Source: Gammaproteobacteria bacterium
GTDB taxonomy: Bacteria; Pseudomonadota; Gammaproteobacteria; Chromatiales; Chromatiaceae
NCBI GenBank assembly: GCA_009908845.1
Contig: JAAAOQ010000013.1
Span: forward strand, 1-59,585
Length of the DNA stretch: 59,585 nucleotides
Reading direction: 5' to 3'
Every line of letters begins with the position of its first letter. Position 1 is the first letter of the stretch. Under the pieces are notes generated by a model that ran no database searches, was not told the origin of the DNA, and worked only from the letters and a program-made list of their open reading frames with translations. Both the position numbers and the translations under genes were made by a program. Below, piece by piece: positions 38,321 through 46,348 of the stretch.

Positions 38321-38452
38321 GGTCGTACCTGATACTGTCACCATCATCTAGCGGAGCAGCTTGCCTCTTTAGGGACCCTGCCGCCCACGATGCGAATGCT
38401 GAGCATCGATATTGACTAGGATTTGACCTGAATCTAGGCCGATAATCCGGCT

Positions 38453-38498
38453 TTGTCAATGTGAAAATCCGATTTTTATATGAACAAAATCTGTTCAT
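38453..38498 (+). promoter_or_regulatory. MerR gene promoter and palindromic operator
   Basis: TTGTCA (38453-38458) and TTATAT (38476-38481), 17 nt apart, form a possible promoter. ATGAACA (38480-38486) and TGTTCAT (38492-38498) make a perfect 7-bp inverted repeat with a 5-nt spacer just after it. The arrangement suggests autoregulation and argues that translation starts downstream, at 38506 or 38512, not at the GTG of 38461. Confidence 0.5.
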
Positions 38499-38511
38499 CG
38501 AGGGTGTGATC

Positions 38512-39495
38512 TTGTCAGAATCTGAGCAGCCGTTCACCTGTCAGACCTACCGAATCGGCGCCGTCGCGCGCCTCACCGGAATTCCGCCCGATACCTTACG
38601 TGTGTGGGAGCGGCGCTATGCCGTTGTCGAGCCCGTCCGTTCCGAGGCCGGAACCCGGCTGTACTCTGCCGAAGACGTCGGGCGACTGACCCTGATCAAG
38701 CGGCTGGTCGACAACGGCGATGCGATTAGCCACGTCGCACCGTTGACGCTGGCGCAACTGCGCGAGCGCTCACAGGGGCTGCAGGTGGCGCCGAGCAACG
38801 AGACCGAGCGACCACCCTGCCGAATCGCGGTGCTCGGGCCGACGCTGCCCACGCTGTTGGCCCGAAGCGGTGAACCGCTCAGTGTCGAGAATCACGGCAT
38901 CGAGCTGGTTGGGGCATTCGACGATGAGCGCCGCTTCCGCGACGCGGCCGCCGAGATCAAGATCGACCTGCTGGTACTGGAGCGACCGACCATTCAGCTT
39001 GACCGGATCGCGCAGATCAGCGATCTGCTGACCGAGTCCGGTGCGTCGCAGGGGCTAGTGGTCTATGGATTCGCATCCAGGGGCGCGGTCGAGCGGCTGG
39101 AGGCGCAACGAATCACGGCCAAGCGCGCGCCGGTCGATGCAGCCGAGCTCGCGCGCTGGTGCGCCGCGCTGCATGGGGCCGAGCAGCGGCCGGCCGCCGA
39201 GACCCTGCTCGCGGATGTCGATCTCTCATCCCCGATCCCGCGGCGGCTCTATGACAGCGCGACGCTGGCGCGGATCGCGACCGCGTCGCCGACCGTTCGC
39301 TGCGAGTGCCCGCATCATCTGGTGCAGCTCGTCTCGAGCCTCGTCGCCTTCGAGCAGTACAGCCGCGAGTGCGAGAGCCGCAATGCCGAGGACGCTGCCC
39401 TACATGCCTTCCTCCATGCGGCCACTGCGCGCGCCCGCGCCACCATGGAGGCTGCGCTTGCCCGCGTCGTCGAGGCCGAGGGGATCGATATCTGA
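38512..39495 (+). CDS. MerR-family transcriptional regulator with B12-binding-like fold
   Basis: About 327 residues. The N-terminal winged-helix MerR domain reads YRIGAVARLTGIPPDTLRVWERRY, then EAGTRLYSAEDVGRLTLIKRLVDNG. The middle (CRIAVLGPTLP... IDLLVLERPTIQLD... GLVVYGFAS) has the alternating strand/helix pattern of the cobalamin-binding domain of CarH/LitR-type photoreceptor regulators. The canonical E/DxHxxG cobalamin His motif is not visible, so cofactor binding is doubtful. The TTG at 38512 has GAGG 8 nt upstream; GTG 38461 and GTG 38506 are alternatives. It is divergent from two small unknown genes that it may control. Confidence 0.85.
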   Translation: MSESEQPFTCQTYRIGAVARLTGIPPDTLRVWERRYAVVEPVRSEAGTRLYSAEDVGRLTLIKRLVDNGDAISHVAPLTLAQLRERSQGLQVAPSNETERPPCRIAVLGPTLPTLLARSGEPLSVENHGIELVGAFDDERRFRDAAAEIKIDLLVLERPTIQLDRIAQISDLLTESGASQGLVVYGFASRGAVERLEAQRITAKRAPVDAAELARWCAALHGAEQRPAAETLLADVDLSSPIPRRLYDSATLARIATASPTVRCECPHHLVQLVSSLVAFEQYSRECESRNAEDAALHAFLHAATARARATMEAALARVVEAEGIDI

Positions 39496-39582
39496 GCGGG
39501 CGCGGTTGCCCTCGCGGGCGATCTCGGCGAGGGTGCTGCTAAACTTCTGTTTCGATCGATCGTCCAGGCTGTCCCACCGCTC

Positions 39583-41181
39583 ATGATCTCCCTCCTCGAC
39601 TATGGCGCCGGCAACGTGCGCAGTGTCCGGAATGCCATCACCAAACTCGGTTTCGAGCTCATCGATATCCGGCGCCCGCGCGACATCCTCGATGCCGAGT
39701 ACCTGATCTTCCCCGGCGTCGGTGCGTTCGGCGCCGCGATGCAGCGACTCGATGCCCTCGGCTATACCGAGCCTCTGAAGGAATATCTGGCTGCAGACCG
39801 ACCCTTCCTCGGGATCTGTCTGGGGCTGCAGACACTCTTTGAGGGCAGTGAGGAGTCGCCCGGGATTGCCGGCCTCGGTCTGATCCCAGGGCAGGTGCGG
39901 CGCTTCCCCGAGTCGACGCTCGCGGTGCCGCACATGGGCTGGAACGGCTTACGCTTGCAGCACCCCGGTCCGCTGCTGGCCGGTCTGGATGCGCAGCGGT
40001 TCTATTTCGTCCATTCCTTCTACGCCGAATCGACCGCCGAGAATGCGGGCTGGGTGCTCGCCGAGACCGACTATGGCGCTTCGTTCGTCAGCGCTGTGCA
40101 GCGTGGCCGGGTTGCGGCCGTCCAGTTCCATCCCGAGAAGAGTGGTCAAGACGGTCTTGAGGTGCTGCGGCGTTTCCTCAGCGGGGAGGCCCTGCAGCCG
40201 GAGCGGGAACCGGCCGCCGAGCAAGGGCCGTCGGGGCCGACACAGTTGGCTCGTCGGGTGATCGCCTGTCTCGATGTGCGCAGCAATGATGCCGGGGACC
40301 TGGTCGTGACCAAGGGCGATCAATACGACGTGCGCGAACCCGGTGGTGCTGTGCGCAATCTCGGCAAGCCGGTCGAGTTGGCAGGGCGCTACTACGACGA
40401 GGGCGCCGATGAGATCACCTTCCTGAACATTACGGCTTTCCGGGACTTCCCGTTGGCCGATCAGCCGATGCTCGAGGTGCTCCGGCGCACCTCGGAGAAC
40501 GTCTTCGTCCCGCTGACGATCGGCGGCGGCATCCGGGCCTTCACCGATGCCGCCGGCCACGGTCATAGCGCACTCGATGTCGCCGGGGAATACTTCCGCT
40601 CCGGTGCCGACAAGGTCTCGATCGGCTCGGAGGCCGTCGCGATCGTCGAGGCCTTCCGCGCCAGCGGCGGCGGCGACGGCAGCAGCGCGATCGAGCAGAT
40701 CGCGACCGTGTACGGCAATCAGGCGGTGGTGATCTCGGTCGACCCGCGGCGCGTCTATGTCGACTCGCCGGACGCCACCGAGCGCACGACGATCGAGACC
40801 GCGCTGCCAGGGCCGAACGGTGAGCGCTTCTGCTGGTTCCAATGCACCGTCAAGGGCGGACGCGAGGGCCGGGACGTCGATGCGATCGAACTGGCGCGGG
40901 TCTGCGAGCAGCTTGGAGCCGGCGAGATCCTGCTGAACTCGATCGACCGTGACGGCACCGGCAGCGGCTTCGATCTGGAGCTCGTCGCTGCAGTCCGGGC
41001 AGCGGTCGGTATCCCGGTGATCGCCTCCAGCGGTGCGGGCAGCCCCGAGCATTTCTCGCAGGTCTTTCAATCCGCCGGTGCTGAGGCCGCACTCGCAGCC
41101 GGCATCTTCCACCGCCGCGAGGTGCCGATTGCCTCGGTCAAGGCACGGCTTCGGGACGACGGCATCCCCGTGCGTGACTGA
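39583..41181 (+). CDS. hisHF: Bifunctional imidazole glycerol phosphate synthase HisHF (HIS7-like fusion)
   Basis: 532 residues joining the glutamine amidotransferase HisH (1 to about 200) to the cyclase HisF (about 220 to 532). It makes imidazole glycerol phosphate and AICAR from PRFAR in histidine synthesis. HisH has the nucleophile Cys79 (GICLGLQ) and the His/Glu pair in VQFHPEKSG. HisF begins RRVIACLDVRSNDAGDLVV and contains TKGDQYDVRE, NLGKPVELA, ITFLNITAFRD and GGREGRDVDAIELA. These insertions typify eukaryotic HIS7 rather than stand-alone bacterial HisF. The catalytic Asp positions (CLDV and SVDPRRV) are kept. No other his gene is nearby. The ClpP-fold lipoprotein starts 1 nt after its stop. 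Confidence 0.93.
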   Translation: MISLLDYGAGNVRSVRNAITKLGFELIDIRRPRDILDAEYLIFPGVGAFGAAMQRLDALGYTEPLKEYLAADRPFLGICLGLQTLFEGSEESPGIAGLGLIPGQVRRFPESTLAVPHMGWNGLRLQHPGPLLAGLDAQRFYFVHSFYAESTAENAGWVLAETDYGASFVSAVQRGRVAAVQFHPEKSGQDGLEVLRRFLSGEALQPEREPAAEQGPSGPTQLARRVIACLDVRSNDAGDLVVTKGDQYDVREPGGAVRNLGKPVELAGRYYDEGADEITFLNITAFRDFPLADQPMLEVLRRTSENVFVPLTIGGGIRAFTDAAGHGHSALDVAGEYFRSGADKVSIGSEAVAIVEAFRASGGGDGSSAIEQIATVYGNQAVVISVDPRRVYVDSPDATERTTIETALPGPNGERFCWFQCTVKGGREGRDVDAIELARVCEQLGAGEILLNSIDRDGTGSGFDLELVAAVRAAVGIPVIASSGAGSPEHFSQVFQSAGAEAALAAGIFHRREVPIASVKARLRDDGIPVRD

Positions 41182-41182
41182 G

Positions 41183-42085
41183 ATGCCCAGTCGACACGGC
41201 CGCTTCGATATCGCACCTCGGGTCCGCAGCGGGGGATGCGGGCGGCTGTTCGGCGCCGTGCTGCTCGGCGCGCTGCTGTTGATCGGCTGTGCACAGCTGC
41301 CGCTCGGCCACAAGGCGCTTCCGGCTGGCCTCGACCGCGACGAGCTGCTCACCGAGATCGCCGCCTGTCACCTGCTGCGGGTGATGCAAAGTGAGGACCG
41401 GGCGGCGACCGATGCGGTGGTCATCGCCGCGCTCGACCAATACGGCTTCGGCGTCGAGCGCATGATCCGGCGCGCAAACGACCTCACGCGCGCCGTCGCC
41501 GCTCGACCGGACGAAGGCGCACGGCTTCGCCGCCGAGCCCAAAACGCCTGCACGCAGCTTGCCGCTTTGACCGGCATGAGGCCCGGCCTGGTGCGGTTCG
41601 ATCCCGATGGCAGCGTCGATAAGACCTGGCTGGTGGTCGACGGTGAGATCAGCGACGGCTTCGCGGAGCGTGTGATCGAGCGGCTGCGTGCCGAGCGGGC
41701 GGTCGGACTGGTGATCAACAGCCCTGGCGGCTCGCTCTACGAGGCGCGCCAGCTCGGCCGCTGGCTGCGTGAGAACGGCATCCCGGTCGGGGTCAACCGG
41801 ATCTGTACCTCGGCCTGCGTCGACGTGCTGGCCGGCGGCGTCGAGCGTTATGTGACCGCGAACGCACGGCTCGGCATCCACCAGAGCAGGGTGCCGGCGC
41901 ATCTGAGCAGCCATGAGGGTGGGCAACTCTCGGTGGTCAGCGCCGCACTCTATCTGCGCGAGATGGGTATCGATGAGAGCGTTGCGCTGGCCGCTGCGGC
42001 CGTGCCCAACAATAAGATGTACTGGATCTCGCTCGGCGAGGCGCTCGAGACTGGGCTCGCGACCAAGGTCGTGCCCGGATTCTAG
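41183..42085 (+). CDS. Periplasmic lipoprotein with ClpP/crotonase-like fold
   Basis: 300 residues. The signal ends in a lipobox (LLGALLLIGCAQL), so it should be a lipoprotein. After a helical region come DGEISDGFAERVIERL and LVINSPGGSLYEARQLG (the ClpP-like oxyanion loop), then GVNRICTSACVDVLAGGVERYV, where Ser in TSAC would be the nucleophile, and ARLGIHQSR. This is the pattern of the COG3904-type predicted periplasmic proteins. The protease activity of the group is not established. The ATG follows hisHF by one base, suggesting cotranscription, though no functional link is evident. Confidence 0.82.
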   Translation: MPSRHGRFDIAPRVRSGGCGRLFGAVLLGALLLIGCAQLPLGHKALPAGLDRDELLTEIAACHLLRVMQSEDRAATDAVVIAALDQYGFGVERMIRRANDLTRAVAARPDEGARLRRRAQNACTQLAALTGMRPGLVRFDPDGSVDKTWLVVDGEISDGFAERVIERLRAERAVGLVINSPGGSLYEARQLGRWLRENGIPVGVNRICTSACVDVLAGGVERYVTANARLGIHQSRVPAHLSSHEGGQLSVVSAALYLREMGIDESVALAAAAVPNNKMYWISLGEALETGLATKVVPGF

Positions 42086-42092
42086 CTAAGAG

Positions 42093-42165
42093 GCCCTGTC
42101 AGAATACTGATCCAGCCTATACAGGCCCCTGATTTCGATGGCCGCAAGGAGCATGCTGTCAGGGC
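42093..42165. repeat. Dispersed palindromic repeat, copy C
   Basis: Begins GCCCTGTCAGAAT and ends GCTGTCAGGGC, so both terminal inverted repeats are present (9 of 10 bases). In reverse orientation it matches copies A and B and shares CTGATTTCGATGGCCG exactly with copy D. It fills the 93-nt gap between the convergent lipoprotein and bcp genes. Confidence 0.88.
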
Positions 42166-42178
42166 TTCTCAGTGCCTG

Positions 42179-42643
42179 TTAATCAGCGCGCACAAGCTCG
42201 AGTACATGCTGCGCATGTCCCTTCGGCGTCACATCATAGAGCGCGTGACGGATGATACCGTCCTGGCCAATGATGAAGGTGCTGCGTTGGATACCGATTC
42301 GGCGCTCGCCGTTCTTCTCTTTCTCCCTCAACACGCCGTAGGCTTGGCAGGCATCACCGTCGGTATCGGCGAGCAGACGCATGGCCAGGCCATACTTGTC
42401 GCGGAACGCGCCGTGGCTGGCGCAAGTGTCGCGGCTGATGCCGACGAGCGTCGCGCCGCAGGCCTCGAACTCGGGTTGCAGGTCGCTGAATTCGAGTGCC
42501 TCCATGGTGCAGCCCGGCGTGTCATCCTTCGGGTAGAAACAGAGCACGATCTTGCCCTGGCGCAGCAGATCGGCGCTGTGGACGCGTTCCATGTCGGCGT
42601 CGGGCAGCGAGAATTCTGGCGCTTGGTCGCCCATTTGCAGCAT
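42179..42643 (-). CDS. bcp: Thioredoxin-dependent thiol peroxidase (Bcp/PrxQ)
   Basis: 154-residue peroxiredoxin that reduces peroxides in the cytoplasm. The peroxidatic Cys is in YPKDDTPGCTMEALEF; the second Cys five residues later, found in two-Cys Bcp, is absent (Leu/Glu instead). A later Cys (FEACGATLVGIS) might serve as resolving residue, or the enzyme may be one-Cys type. RSTFIIGQDGIIRHALYDV is the conserved C-terminal signature. GAGGAG precedes the chosen ATG; the 91-codon upstream extension of the frame is not coding. It lies 215 nt downstream of the EnvZ-like gene on the same strand. Confidence 0.93.
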   Translation of the reverse strand: MLQMGDQAPEFSLPDADMERVHSADLLRQGKIVLCFYPKDDTPGCTMEALEFSDLQPEFEACGATLVGISRDTCASHGAFRDKYGLAMRLLADTDGDACQAYGVLREKEKNGERRIGIQRSTFIIGQDGIIRHALYDVTPKGHAQHVLELVRAD

Positions 42644-42857
42644 TGCAGGTCTCTCCTCTGGCAGACGCCTCTGGGGGCGCTTTCGATTGTCCGTTTGCGC
42701 AGCGGCCACTTGCCGTTTCGAGGTTGATGCGACGGTTGGCGGCATCCGCGGCGGCCGGGTGCGGCGGCCGGGTGCGGTGGTCGAGCTCCGCGGTCGATCT
42801 CCGCGGAATCTAGGTGGCCTGGGGGAAGGCGTCAACCGTTGAGTCCCTAGCAACCGC

Positions 42858-44186
42858 TCAATGGACGACCTTGGTGTCATCCCCGGCCCGTGCGTTTGGG
42901 AGGCGGATTCGTGCAATCAGGCCGCCGCCTTCGCGGTCGCCGAGCTCGATCTCCATCTCGTTGGCAACGGCGAGCTGACGGGCGACGGCGAGCCCGAGGC
43001 CGGAGCCGCCGGTTGAGCGGTTGCGGGAATGCTCGAGACGGTAGAAGGGACGAAACACGGCATTGCGCTCGCTCTCGGGGATGCCCGGTCCCTGATCCAG
43101 TACGAATAGCGAGGGTGTCTCGTGCCGACAGTCGAGGCGGACCTCGACCGATCCGTTGCTGTAGCGCAACGCGTTTTCGATCAGATTGCCGAGGATGCGG
43201 CGCAGCGCGGAGGCATTTACGGAGTGGATGCAGCGCCCGAGCGGCCGCCAGGCGATCCGAGGCCGGTTGCCGACGACCCCGCTAACCAGCTCGGCGATGT
43301 CTTCCCGTTGGCGCTTGCCGGCACCGAGGGTGCCGCCGAGCTCGACGGCTTGACCGATCTGGGTGCTCATCTCGTCGATGTCGCGGCGCATGCGGGCAGT
43401 CAAGTGTGGATCGGCCTCGTCCGGGAGCATCTCGAGCGCTAGCCGCAGGCGCGTCAATGGCGTGCGAAGGTCATGCGAGATGCCGGCGAGCAGCACTGTG
43501 CGGTCGGCTAGCAGTTCCCGAACCTGTTGGCTGGTCTCGTTGAACTGGCGCGCGAGGTCGGCGAGCTCGCGCGGTCCGTTTTCGGGCAGGGGCTCGGGCG
43601 AGCGGCCTTTGGCGACCTCCTCGGCCGCGCGTGCCAGCCGCGTCAGCGGCGCCGTGACCCGGCGCGCAAGGATGGCAGCGGTCAGGACGACCAGTAATAC
43701 GGCCAGCGCCGAGATCACCAGCACGCCGATCAGCGGCCGGGTGCCGATACGATCGCGCGGGATACCGGCCCAGACAGTGCCCTGGTTCGTCTCGAGGTTG
43801 ACCCAGAACCAACGTCGACCCTCGATCACGTTGCTCTGCATGCGCACTGGCCTGTCCAGGCGCTGGCTCAGCGCCTGGCTCAGTCTGAACACATAAGGGT
43901 AGAAGTAGTCGTTGAGGCCCTGCGGCGGGTCCGGCCCGGTCAGCAGCCGCACCTGATATTCGTCGAGGAGCTTGGCTTGGTAATCCTGACGGGCCGGCTT
44001 GGGGAGCAGGACCAGCGTGCGCGCCGAGAGCTCCATGAACGCGGCCAGGTCCGCGGTCGAGCGCTGTACGACCGGGTAGAGCACGTAGTAGAGCGCCGAG
44101 CCGAAGGTGATCAGTGCGAAGGCGCCGAAGCTGAGCACCAACGTCAGCAATACCCGGGCAAAGAGCGAGGCGGGGCGAAAGCGCAT
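42858..44186 (-). CDS. envZ: EnvZ-like sensor histidine kinase
   Basis: 442-residue inner-membrane sensor. Two membrane helices (about residues 8-40 and 152-175) flank a periplasmic domain of roughly 110 residues (FYPYVFRLSQALSQRLDRPVRM). A HAMP linker follows, then the phosphoacceptor His238 in GISHDLRTPLTRLRL, the N box NLIENALRYS, DQGPGIP and GGSGLGLAVARQL. Layout and the LSQALSQRL periplasmic signature are EnvZ-like. It follows the OmpR-like gene by 27 nt. The stimulus in a phototroph is unknown; osmotic stress is the inherited guess. Confidence 0.92.
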   Translation of the reverse strand: MRFRPASLFARVLLTLVLSFGAFALITFGSALYYVLYPVVQRSTADLAAFMELSARTLVLLPKPARQDYQAKLLDEYQVRLLTGPDPPQGLNDYFYPYVFRLSQALSQRLDRPVRMQSNVIEGRRWFWVNLETNQGTVWAGIPRDRIGTRPLIGVLVISALAVLLVVLTAAILARRVTAPLTRLARAAEEVAKGRSPEPLPENGPRELADLARQFNETSQQVRELLADRTVLLAGISHDLRTPLTRLRLALEMLPDEADPHLTARMRRDIDEMSTQIGQAVELGGTLGAGKRQREDIAELVSGVVGNRPRIAWRPLGRCIHSVNASALRRILGNLIENALRYSNGSVEVRLDCRHETPSLFVLDQGPGIPESERNAVFRPFYRLEHSRNRSTGGSGLGLAVARQLAVANEMEIELGDREGGGLIARIRLPNARAGDDTKVVH

Positions 44187-44213
44187 GCGAGCCCAGGCGC
44201 CGATCTCCAGGCG

Positions 44214-44933
44214 CTAGACCTCGCCGGCAGGCGTGAAGATGTAACCGCGGCCCCAGACGGTGCGGACATAGCAGGGCTCTTTCTTGTCGGGCTCGATCTT
44301 CGCGCGCAGTCGTGCGACCTGCACATCGATGCTGCGGTCGAAGGGGTTGCGCTCGTAGCCCTTGAGCAGGTCCAAGAGCCGGTCGCGATCCAGCACGCGA
44401 TTCGGGTGCTCGGCGAAGATGCGCAGCAGATCGAACTCGCTGCCGGTGAGCGGGACGTTGTCGCCATCGCGCGTTAGGCGCCGGCTTGCGAGCTCCAGGC
44501 GATAGGGGCCGAAGCTGATCTGATCGGCCGAGCTGTTGTCTTCGCGGTGCGCCGGGCGGCGCAGCACCGCCCGGATGCGGGCCAATAGCTCACGCGGATT
44601 GAAGGGCTTGGCGAGGTAATCGTCCGCACCAACCTCGAGGCCGATGATCCGGTCGATCTCGTCCCCGCGGGCCGAGAGCATGATGATCGGGATCGACATC
44701 TTCTGCCGCAATCGCCGCGCCAGCGTGAGCCCGTCATCGCCAGGGAGCATCAGGTCGAGGATGATGATGTCGGCTTCGTTCTGATCCAGCCACTCGAACA
44801 TCGCATTGCCTTCGGCGACACCGGTGACATTGAAGCCCTCCCGTTGCAGATAATCCTGCAAAAGCTCGCGAAGCGAGGCGTCGTCGTCGACCACGAGGAC
44901 TTGGGTCTTCGTGCTCACAGCGTCGGTAGCCAT
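44214..44933 (-). CDS. ompR: OmpR-like response regulator
   Basis: 239-residue OmpR/PhoB-family regulator, partner of the EnvZ-like kinase. The receiver domain has the acidic pair in LVVDDDASLREL, phosphoacceptor Asp60 (IIILDLMLPGDDG), the switch Ser in IIMLSARGDE and Lys in DDYLAKPFNPREL. The C-terminal winged helix has SRRLTRDGDNVPLTGSEFDLLRIFAEHPNRVLDRDRLL and VRTVWGRGYIFT. The operon order ompR-envZ is the standard one. A 230-nt gap upstream, before the small membrane-protein gene, should hold the promoter; only short GC-rich dyads are visible there. Confidence 0.94.
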   Translation of the reverse strand: MATDAVSTKTQVLVVDDDASLRELLQDYLQREGFNVTGVAEGNAMFEWLDQNEADIIILDLMLPGDDGLTLARRLRQKMSIPIIMLSARGDEIDRIIGLEVGADDYLAKPFNPRELLARIRAVLRRPAHREDNSSADQISFGPYRLELASRRLTRDGDNVPLTGSEFDLLRIFAEHPNRVLDRDRLLDLLKGYERNPFDRSIDVQVARLRAKIEPDKKEPCYVRTVWGRGYIFTPAGEV

Positions 44934-45165
44934 GGCCAGTGCCTGTGCGTTCGGTCGTCAGGTCCCATCGTTACAAATTGTCACCGCATAAGTATATGCT
45001 GAAATACCCAGCACGGTTGCTGCGGCGATACTGAAGGTTGAGCGCTGGGGAAATCGATTTTCCGCTCCCGCTCGCTGGTACCGCTCACCGGTACCCCACT
45101 TGGGGAGCGGCCGCCGGTTACCCAGCGAACCTTTCCGACTGGATGCACGAAACGGAGGTAGTTGT

Positions 45166-45333
45166 ATGTGTTTCGATGCGTTGACGATTGGCGGTTTGCT
45201 CGTTGCAGTGGTGAGTGGCGGATTCTTGGTCGGCCTGGTCTCGCAAAATGACCGGTCTTCTTCCAAGGCGCCTTCTATCAAGCAGCGTTCTATCCAAGCC
45301 GAGCAGCCGGCAGCAGCCGTGCCGCAGGATTGA
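45166..45333 (+). CDS. 55-residue single-pass membrane protein
   Basis: Reads MCFDALTIGGLLVAVVSGGF, LVGLVSQNDRSSSKAPSIKQ and RSIQAEQPAAAVPQD. One hydrophobic helix (about residues 6-28) is followed by a polar, Ser/Lys/Gln-rich tail. GGAGG 7 nt before the ATG makes translation likely. No known family. It lies between the divergent ompR promoter and the convergent methyltransferase gene, whose stop is 7 nt away. An in-frame ATG at 45100 would add 22 non-conserved residues. Confidence 0.6.
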   Translation: MCFDALTIGGLLVAVVSGGFLVGLVSQNDRSSSKAPSIKQRSIQAEQPAAAVPQD

Positions 45334-45340
45334 TAACCAT

Positions 45341-46348
45341 TCATCGAACCGGTTCTGGGCAGCAAGCCTCTTTGGCCGCCCCGGCGGAAGCACACCCTGT
45401 CGCGGCGGTCTCTTTTTTGGCGAACTGCGTCCCGTTCGGGCGATCTGTCATCCCTGGTTCGGGAGACTGATCCGGGGATACAGCGATCAGGTCGCGATGG
45501 GCTAGCGCGATCTTCAGACCCCCTGCTGCGGCCTCGGCCTGCCGCGCTGCACACCAGGCCTGCAGTCGCGAAGTCGCCATCGGATCGACCTCGCAGGCGG
45601 CGTCAACCCATCCCTCAAGCAGCGCCTGCTGCAGCGGCGCCTCATCAGCCCCCAGAGACCAGGCGCTCGGCGCTGTTTGCACCTGATAACCCGCCGCCAG
45701 TGCCAACCGCCGTGCCGCGGCAGAAGCGCTCGGCCCCAGCGCTGGTCCGAATCCCTTATCTCGACGCTGATGCTGGTTGACCAGCGCAATCACTTCCTGG
45801 TCCATCGGCTGTTCAGGCGCGAGCCGCACCCTTCCATCGTAGCTTAGCGCAAACAGCAGCGAACAGCCGGCACCTTTGCAGCGCTCAACGACTGCGCACA
45901 GCCAGGGCTCGGAGACGAGATCCAACAATGCAGAGGCCGTGACCAGGCCGCCGCTTGGTAGCTGCTGCGCCGTGAAGCCGGCGGCAAGATCGGCCTGCCC
46001 CACCTGCACTTGCGCGTCCCAGTCCGGGCCGGCGAGCAGGAGGCTGCCGGCTTTGACATCTACTTGGTAACCCCGAGCGCTAGCCCAGGCCCGCGTGAGA
46101 TGCAACAACCCATCGAGGAGGATGGGGTCGTGGTCGAGGCACCGCCATTGCTGTCCGCTGCCAAGCTTCGGCGCGAGATGGCGCAGATTGGCGCCCGTGC
46201 CGGCCCCGAGATCGAGTATCTGCAGCGGACGCTGAGCGCGGGACGTTGACCGAGCAGGTCTTTGCAGCGCTTGGAGCAAACTGTCGGCTCGTGCGCGGTG
46301 GTCGGCCTCCTCGCGCAGCTGCAGCCAGTTCAGACTGAACTCAGACAT
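45341..46348 (-). CDS. Class I SAM-dependent methyltransferase
   Basis: 335 residues. SAM-binding motif I is ILDLGAGTGANLRHLAP near residue 45; the acidic motif II is WRCLDHDPILLDGL, with GLVTASALLDLVS further on. The acceptor is unknown. The last 40 residues form an odd tail with a Cys cluster (TGCASAGAAKEACCPEP) that could bind metal or be spurious. Its ATG overlaps the upstream glycosyltransferase stop by 8 nt, which sets the start and suggests that the two enzymes act on the same product. Confidence 0.87.
   Translation of the reverse strand: MSEFSLNWLQLREEADHRARADSLLQALQRPARSTSRAQRPLQILDLGAGTGANLRHLAPKLGSGQQWRCLDHDPILLDGLLHLTRAWASARGYQVDVKAGSLLLAGPDWDAQVQVGQADLAAGFTAQQLPSGGLVTASALLDLVSEPWLCAVVERCKGAGCSLLFALSYDGRVRLAPEQPMDQEVIALVNQHQRRDKGFGPALGPSASAAARRLALAAGYQVQTAPSAWSLGADEAPLQQALLEGWVDAACEVDPMATSRLQAWCAARQAEAAAGGLKIALAHRDLIAVSPDQSPEPGMTDRPNGTQFAKKETAATGCASAGAAKEACCPEPVR

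Noticed and set aside
38461-38511. GTG at 38461 as the MerR start
   Set aside because: The first 17 codons cover a plausible -10 box and a perfect palindrome; TTG 38512 has a well-placed GAGG.
39949-41352. 467-codon ORF on the minus strand
   Set aside because: Antisense to hisHF, whose active sites are clear.
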